A DNA stretch of 15,075 bases from Candidatus Saccharimonadota bacterium. Lineage in GTDB: Bacteria > Patescibacteriota > Saccharimonadia > Saccharimonadales > Saccharimonadaceae. Positions 12,259 to 15,075 of the stretch are shown here, one piece after another. Under the pieces are notes generated by a model, which did not search any database, was not told where the DNA came from, and saw only the letters and a list, made by a program, of their open reading frames with translations. A program made the translations under genes and the position numbers. The stretch is taken from the NCBI GenBank assembly GCA_017511405.1, contig JAFWKB010000009.1, positions 1-15,075 on the forward strand. Direction: 5' to 3'. Each line of letters opens with the position of its first letter. The stretch's first letter is position 1.

Positions 12259-13323
12259 ATGGATGCTTGGAATAAAGCAATAGAAGAAATAAAAATCGGT
12301 CTTACGAACTCCATTTACAAAAACGAAACCGCCGTTTCTCAAAACATAGTTCGCAGGCTTATCGGGCTTTTAGGTTGGGAGATAGACAACCCAGCAATCG
12401 TATATCCAGAGTTTTCGTGCGAAGGCAACGGACGAGTTGATTATGCGCTTCTCAATGGAAAAGGTCAGCCGCTAATTCTTATTGAGGTAAAGGCTCTAGG
12501 CGCAATAAATGACGGCGTTACAGAACAACTTGTCAGATACGCCTATGGAACCGGAGTCCCGATAATTGTTCTTACCGACGGTAAAGAGTGGCACTTCTTC
12601 TACGCCGCGGCGGGTAGCGTTCCGATGAGCGAGCGAAGATTTTATAAGATAGACCTATCAGATCGTAAAAGCGAAGATATCTATGCTGAAATGCAAAAAT
12701 ATATTGGCAAAGAATCGGTCATAGATGGTAAAGCCGCCACAGCCGCCGAAGAAACCTATCGAAATAGCTCCATAAAGCGCAAGGCGAAAGAAAGCCTCGC
12801 TCCAGCCTTCAGACAACTTGTAGATACGGAAGATGAAGAACTTTGCAAGATTATCAGCGAGAAAGTCGCAGATATCAGCGGCGTATTACCGGAAAAAACT
12901 GCCGTTTTTGGCTACTTAAAAAACCTGGTAGATAGATCGGAAGCTAGCCCGACAGTGCAAGGTCAAATCTATACAACTGTACATCAGACTCGACCAATCT
13001 TACCTCAAAGCTTTGCTCAAAATCAAGACTATTTTTCACAGAAGTCAAAGCGTAGCAGTTTTAGAATGTTAGGTATTCCTGTGGGTGCTATTTTGACGGC
13101 TACATTTGACCCCCGACTTAAATTCCAGACAATGGATGACCAAAACAACATCAAAGATTTGAGCAACGGGGAGGTTATGCCGATTTCTAGAACTGCAGTT
13201 CGTTATTTGGGCGGAAGCAGAAACGGCTACGAGTATTTTACTTACAACGGCAAAAAGCTTTCCGAAATTCGCTTAGAATTCGATCCAAAATACCTAGATG
13301 GTCATGGTAATAAAAAGTTCTAA
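12259..13323 (+). CDS. PD-(D/E)XK nuclease-like HSDR_N protein with RAMA-like C-terminus
   Basis: A 354-residue soluble protein. Residues 1 to about 150 match the type I restriction HsdR N-terminal nuclease fold: E23, VDYAL with D61, LIEVKAL with E76 and K78, and QLVRYA with Q90. These are the PD-(D/E)XK residues plus the Q-x-x-x-Y motif. Residues about 268-338 (GIPVGAILTATFDP, MPISRTAVRYLGG, NGYEYFTYNGKKLSEIR) look like a RAMA domain, which is predicted to read modified DNA. The linker (150-265) is helical. There is no helicase part and no hsdM or hsdS nearby, so this is not a normal type I system. The upstream ATG at 12193 lies in the structured RNA; ATG 12259 has SD AGGAG (12247-12251) 7 nt before it. 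It may be a modification-dependent defence nuclease. Confidence 0.8.
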   Translation: MDAWNKAIEEIKIGLTNSIYKNETAVSQNIVRRLIGLLGWEIDNPAIVYPEFSCEGNGRVDYALLNGKGQPLILIEVKALGAINDGVTEQLVRYAYGTGVPIIVLTDGKEWHFFYAAAGSVPMSERRFYKIDLSDRKSEDIYAEMQKYIGKESVIDGKAATAAEETYRNSSIKRKAKESLAPAFRQLVDTEDEELCKIISEKVADISGVLPEKTAVFGYLKNLVDRSEASPTVQGQIYTTVHQTRPILPQSFAQNQDYFSQKSKRSSFRMLGIPVGAILTATFDPRLKFQTMDDQNNIKDLSNGEVMPISRTAVRYLGGSRNGYEYFTYNGKKLSEIRLEFDPKYLDGHGNKKF

Positions 13324-13427
13324 ATCCATTCCCCGATAAAAGGAGCAAAGTTTTCTACATTATTTTTCTCTTCCCAAACCCAAATCGGACAAACCCGTAA
13401 AACCCCTTTTTCAATTTGCTCTACCAT
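13320..13427 (-). CDS. Possible 35-aa ORF coupled to the HTH gene
   Basis: The ATG (13427-13425) directly follows the TGA of the HTH gene, and the TAG overlaps the stop of the convergent nuclease gene. It encodes 35 residues containing VCPIWVWEEKN and PFIGEWI, an ordered-looking, Trp-rich peptide. It could be a real coupled small protein or the tail of a decayed longer gene. Confidence 0.35.
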   Translation of the reverse strand: MVEQIEKGVLRVCPIWVWEEKNNVENFAPFIGEWI

Positions 13428-13847
13428 TCAAGTATCTGGGTTTATAAAAGGCGGCACGTCATAATCCAGCGTATGCGGGCGAGGTTTGACCGGCAAACCA
13501 GCAATAAATTCTTGCCGGCGATAGACGGAAACTTGCCTCTGTGAGGCTTCAGAAGCGCGCGTGTGGGCTTTTTCTGGCGAAAACGATAAATCTAGCCTCT
13601 CGTAGGCTTTTTTACTATTCCGGTAGGTTCGGAAGCCGGAAGCTTTTAGGTCGGCAGTATAGTCCCAGCCCTCTCGCATAGCAACCAATACTGCTTCACT
13701 AAAATTCTTATTAGCCTTTCGCCAGCGGTTGATAGTCATTTCCGATACGCCAATGTCGCGAGCAGCGTCTCTAACAGTGCAACCACTAGCAATCAGATCT
13801 AAAAACCTACTCACAGAGTCTTCATTGAATTTGCTCGGTCTAGCCAT
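13428..13847 (-). CDS. Helix-turn-helix protein, homeodomain-like / terminase-small-subunit-like, 139 aa
   Basis: The N-terminal half has a clear HTH: DLIASGCTVRDAARDIGVSE then MTINRWRKANKNF (about 17-50), as in the homeodomain-like domains of phage small terminase and transposase-linked proteins. The second half is charged, lacks recognisable motifs and ends DVPPFINPDT. It may regulate the element or be a phage-packaging remnant; no large terminase is seen. The start at 13847 has a TATAAT box 9 nt upstream (13857-13862). The gene is convergent with the nuclease-like gene and is followed at once by the 35-aa ORF. Confidence 0.7.
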   Translation of the reverse strand: MARPSKFNEDSVSRFLDLIASGCTVRDAARDIGVSEMTINRWRKANKNFSEAVLVAMREGWDYTADLKASGFRTYRNSKKAYERLDLSFSPEKAHTRASEASQRQVSVYRRQEFIAGLPVKPRPHTLDYDVPPFINPDT

Positions 13848-13856
13848 AATACTTTC

Positions 13857-13862
13857 ATTATA
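13857..13862 (-). promoter_or_regulatory. -10 of the HTH gene
   Basis: Minus strand TATAAT, 9 nt from ATG 13847. It has no TG extension, unlike the core genes. Confidence 0.6.
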
Positions 13863-14016
13863 ACCTGATGTGGCTTTCCGAATTTCAAACTCCTATAAAA
13901 TAGTTTTACCTACACGCCAGAGAAAAAGTCAGAGCAAGACAGCGAATCCTTAACAAAACTAACAAAATAACAAAACTGGCGCGATTTGAGGAAACAGGGA
14001 TAGATTAGTTTTAGTG

Positions 14017-14045
14017 TTGCCAAAATTAGAAATTTGCGCTATAAT
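14017..14045 (+). promoter_or_regulatory. Strong promoter of a short RNA
   Basis: TTGCCA (14017-14022), 17-nt spacer, TATAAT (14040-14045). No ORF follows; the expected start is near 14052. Confidence 0.75.
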
Positions 14046-14051
14046 ATAGGC

Positions 14052-14106
14052 ATATTCGGGGTTACCCGCACGACCTCCAGTTTAGCGACTGGAGGAAAAT
14101 TTTTTA
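14052..14106 (+). ncRNA. Candidate 55-nt RNA overlapping the 3' end of the toxin gene
   Basis: It follows a near-consensus promoter. It holds a small hairpin CGGG-GTTA-CCCG (14057-14068) and an 8-bp hairpin CCTCCAGT/ACTGGAGG (14074-14081 with 14088-14095), then AAAA and six T. The last 25 nt are antisense to the end of the MazF-like gene, including its stop codon. It could be an antisense regulator or a stand-alone sRNA. Confidence 0.5.
14074..14105 (+). terminator. Hairpin plus T-run ending the short RNA
   Basis: 8-bp GC-rich stem, loop TTAGCG, AAAA, then T6 (14100-14105). The AAAA gap makes it less than ideal. Confidence 0.5.
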
Positions 14107-14504
14107 TTAAGATATAATTTCGCGAAACCAGACTCAATAAGCTCAAAATCCGGATCGGCGACGGTTCCCATTCTTTCTATAAGCCTAGAAACGCTCATAA
14201 CGCGCGCTTGAGATAAAACCGCTACCGAAGTTTTATCTTGAAATACAAACGAAACATACCAAGTCCCCTCATGTTTCTGCGAAGTAAGCGGAATACCCAT
14301 AAACCCAAAACGACTTAATTTCTTAAAAATAAGCACCGGTCTAGTAAAAATATCGCTTTTCCCGTTGATTTCTACACCAACATTTTCCCCAAGCGAACAC
14401 CACCAAATTTCTCCTTGCTTTACCTTAGGAATTCTACCGGCATTATGAAGTCTTTCTTTTTGTTCTATCCATTCACTAAAACGTTTTTCTGGAACCTCAT
14501 TCAT
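14082..14504 (-). CDS. MazF/PemK-like toxin endoribonuclease
   Basis: A 140-residue protein. After a 28-residue charged N-terminal extension, the MazF/PemK fold is visible: VKQGEIWWCSLGENVGVE (28-45), FTRPVLIFKK (53-62), GIPLTS (70-75), VSFVFQDKTSVAVLSQARVMS (about 84-104) and LIERMGTV (108-115). The Arg after GE and the Thr-Ser of PLTS match the catalytic set of sequence-specific mRNA interferases. No antitoxin ORF lies beside it, which is unusual since MazE normally precedes MazF. The start at 14504 has a TGG-TAGAAT box 9 nt upstream. A strong plus-strand promoter makes a short RNA over its 3' end. Confidence 0.82.
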   Translation of the reverse strand: MNEVPEKRFSEWIEQKERLHNAGRIPKVKQGEIWWCSLGENVGVEINGKSDIFTRPVLIFKKLSRFGFMGIPLTSQKHEGTWYVSFVFQDKTSVAVLSQARVMSVSRLIERMGTVADPDFELIESGFAKLYLNKKFSSSR

Positions 14505-14513
14505 ATTGATATT

Positions 14514-14530
14514 ATTCTACCATAAAAGGG
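14514..14530 (-). promoter_or_regulatory. Toxin promoter with shared CCCTTTTATG motif
   Basis: Minus strand CCCTTTTATG (14530-14521) runs into TGG-TAGAAT (hexamer 14514-14519), 9 nt from the ATG. The layout matches the RNA promoter at 12053-12069. Confidence 0.5.
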
Positions 14531-14676
14531 GGTTGTTTTTTGATGATATAAAATAAAATTAGATTTACGAATTATTTTGGTTTTTCTTTTTTATGTTATA
14601 CTATTTGTATCTTCCTTAATAGTTGAATAAATAACTGGTTATATTATATATAAAGCTTATGTAAAGATTTATAAGG

Positions 14677-14682
14677 TATAAC
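14677..14682 (+). promoter_or_regulatory. Possible -10 of the structured leader
   Basis: TATAAC; a start about 7 nt later falls at the first base of helix P0 (14687). No convincing -35. Confidence 0.35.
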
Positions 14683-14686
14683 CAAT

Positions 14687-14805
14687 AGGCGATAAAAGCT
14701 CCTCCGCTTCCTTTGTGGAATAGACCGGAACATAAAAGTCCATACGGGTTTTATGCTTAAACAGAGCTTTTGCTACTTCTTCAGGGGGTTGAAGAAGTGT
14801 CGCTT
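14687..14805 (+). ncRNA. Multi-helix structured RNA leader before the TVP38-like gene
   Basis: P0 is 14687-14692 with 14800-14805 (6 bp, one wobble). P1 is AAAAGCTC (14694-14701) with GAGCTTTT (14764-14771). Inside P1 are TCCG/CGGA (14703-14706 with 14726-14729) capped by TTCC/GGAA, and CATAAAA/TTTTATG (14731-14737 with 14749-14755). P4 is ACTTCTTCA/TGAAGAAGT (14775-14783 with 14790-14798) with a GGGGGT loop. P0 thus closes a junction of P1 and P4. It ends 21 nt before the ATG, so it could be a riboswitch-like leader. I do not recognise the class. Confidence 0.55.
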
Positions 14806-14826
14806 CAGGAAGACCAAGTTGATTTA

Positions 14827-15075
14827 ATGAACAGTGAAACGATTATACAATTTGTGCAGAGTGCAGGGCCGTTAGGACCGCTTGCATATATTTTGGTGCA
14901 AATTTTACAGACGATTATTGCCCCAATCCCTGGCAATCTCGTAGGGACGGTGGGCGGATTTTTATTTGGAGTTTGGGGGATTTTATGGACGACAATCGGT
15001 TCAGCGATTGGAGTTTTGATAGTATTTATTTTGGCGAAAAAATATGGCAGAAGGATTATTCTAAAGCTTTTGCGA
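14827..15075 (+). CDS. TVP38/TMEM64 (SNARE-associated, VTT domain) membrane protein, 5' part
   Basis: Only the first 83 residues are in the window. They show a hydrophobic segment (about 17-32), the conserved PIPGNLVGTVGGFLFGVWG loop (about 34-51), a second long hydrophobic segment (53-70) and the basic KKYGRR. This is the start of the VTT domain shared by DedA and TVP38/TMEM64 proteins, multi-pass membrane proteins some of which move lipids or help maintain the membrane potential. The exact role here cannot be told. The start at 14827 is the first ATG after an in-frame stop (14758-14760). The closest SD, AGGA (14807-14810), is 16 nt away, which is far. A structured RNA leader lies directly upstream. 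It is probably host DNA to the right of the element. Confidence 0.8.
   Translation, partial: MNSETIIQFVQSAGPLGPLAYILVQILQTIIAPIPGNLVGTVGGFLFGVWGILWTTIGSAIGVLIVFILAKKYGRRIILKLLR

Larger units (their letters stand above)
9762..14504. mobile_element. Probable integrative element in tRNA-Pro(CGG), minimal extent
   Basis: A large serine recombinase sits directly against a tRNA 3' end and is followed by accessory genes: a charged coupled protein, a small membrane protein, a structured RNA, a nuclease-like HSDR_N/RAMA protein, an HTH protein and a MazF-like toxin. Several of these use SD leaders or 9-nt promoter spacing, unlike the left-hand genes. The left end is at or within 9762-9783. The right end is not found; 14504 is only the last accessory gene, and the true end may lie in 14505-14826 or further right. 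Confidence 0.5.
14505..14686. other. AT-rich gene-free stretch
   Basis: No ORF of useful length. It holds the toxin promoter at its left end, an isolated extended -10 TGT-TATACT (14594-14602, plus) with no gene behind it, and a run of TA-rich sequence (14640-14680). It may contain the right end of the element, but no tRNA-like repeat is visible. Confidence 0.5.

Noticed and set aside
13423..13430. ACCATTCA, identical to 9780-9787 just across the tRNA end, as the right attachment site
   Set aside because: Eight bases match but the flanks do not, and the site would leave the HTH and toxin genes outside the element. Not strong enough to call without an empty site.
14811..14816. AGACCA, identical to the tRNA-Pro(CGG) end (9778-9783), as the right attachment site
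   Set aside because: Only six bases match and the flanks differ; such a hexamer is expected by chance in this span.

Overview
Organism. The window looks like chromosomal DNA of an ultra-small Patescibacteria/CPR bacterium, most likely a Saccharibacteria (TM7) relative. This is an inference from style and content. The genes are compact with very short spacers. Many start codons lie 6-7 nt after an extended -10 box (TGnTATAAT), so leaderless mRNAs are expected. There is a PilB-type pilus ATPase, a membrane-anchored Clp-like ATPase and a CPR-style serine recombinase. TGA is used as a stop, which argues against the Gracilibacteria/Absconditabacteria code. No rRNA or taxonomic marker protein is present to prove the assignment.

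Left part, 1-9700, core-like. From the left: the 5' end of tsaE (minus, cut by the window edge); tRNA-Arg(UCU) with an odd C at position 33; a bidirectional terminator; a class I SAM methyltransferase; a PilB/GspE ATPase without its usual zinc-binding cysteines; a 34-aa basic protein in its own promoter-terminator unit; a 186-aa hypothetical; a phage-like DUF7666/Asn-Gly pentapeptide-repeat protein with a strong promoter, a Shine-Dalgarno (SD) sequence and a terminator; tRNA-Arg(UCG); a two-gene operon of a small membrane protein and an 813-aa Clp/AAA+ ATPase with a degenerate first ATPase domain; a divergent CDF metal exporter; tRNA-Pro(UGG); a small membrane protein; and tRNA-Pro(CGG).

Right part, 9762 to about 14500, accessory. 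A large serine recombinase ends inside the 3' end of tRNA-Pro(CGG), antisense to it, so its last residues and stop codon are written by tRNA sequence. This marks an element inserted at that tRNA. Cargo, in order: a charged helical 124-aa protein coupled to the recombinase; a 61-aa single-pass membrane protein; a pseudoknotted RNA of about 135 nt with four perfect helices and a long-range pseudoknot followed by a U-run; a PD-(D/E)XK (HSDR_N-like) protein with a RAMA-like C-terminus; an HTH protein with a coupled 35-aa ORF; a short promoter-terminator RNA overlapping the 3' end of a MazF/PemK-like toxin gene; and the toxin. The exact decamer CCCTTTTATG occurs three times, at the recombinase-operon start, the RNA promoter and the toxin promoter. 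This hints at shared control.

Right edge. A second multi-helix RNA leader (14687-14805) precedes the 5' part of a TVP38/TMEM64 (SNARE-associated) membrane protein that runs off the window. The right end of the element was not located.

The best candidate for something new is the pseudoknotted RNA joined to the HSDR_N/RAMA nuclease-like gene, carried by the serine-recombinase element.
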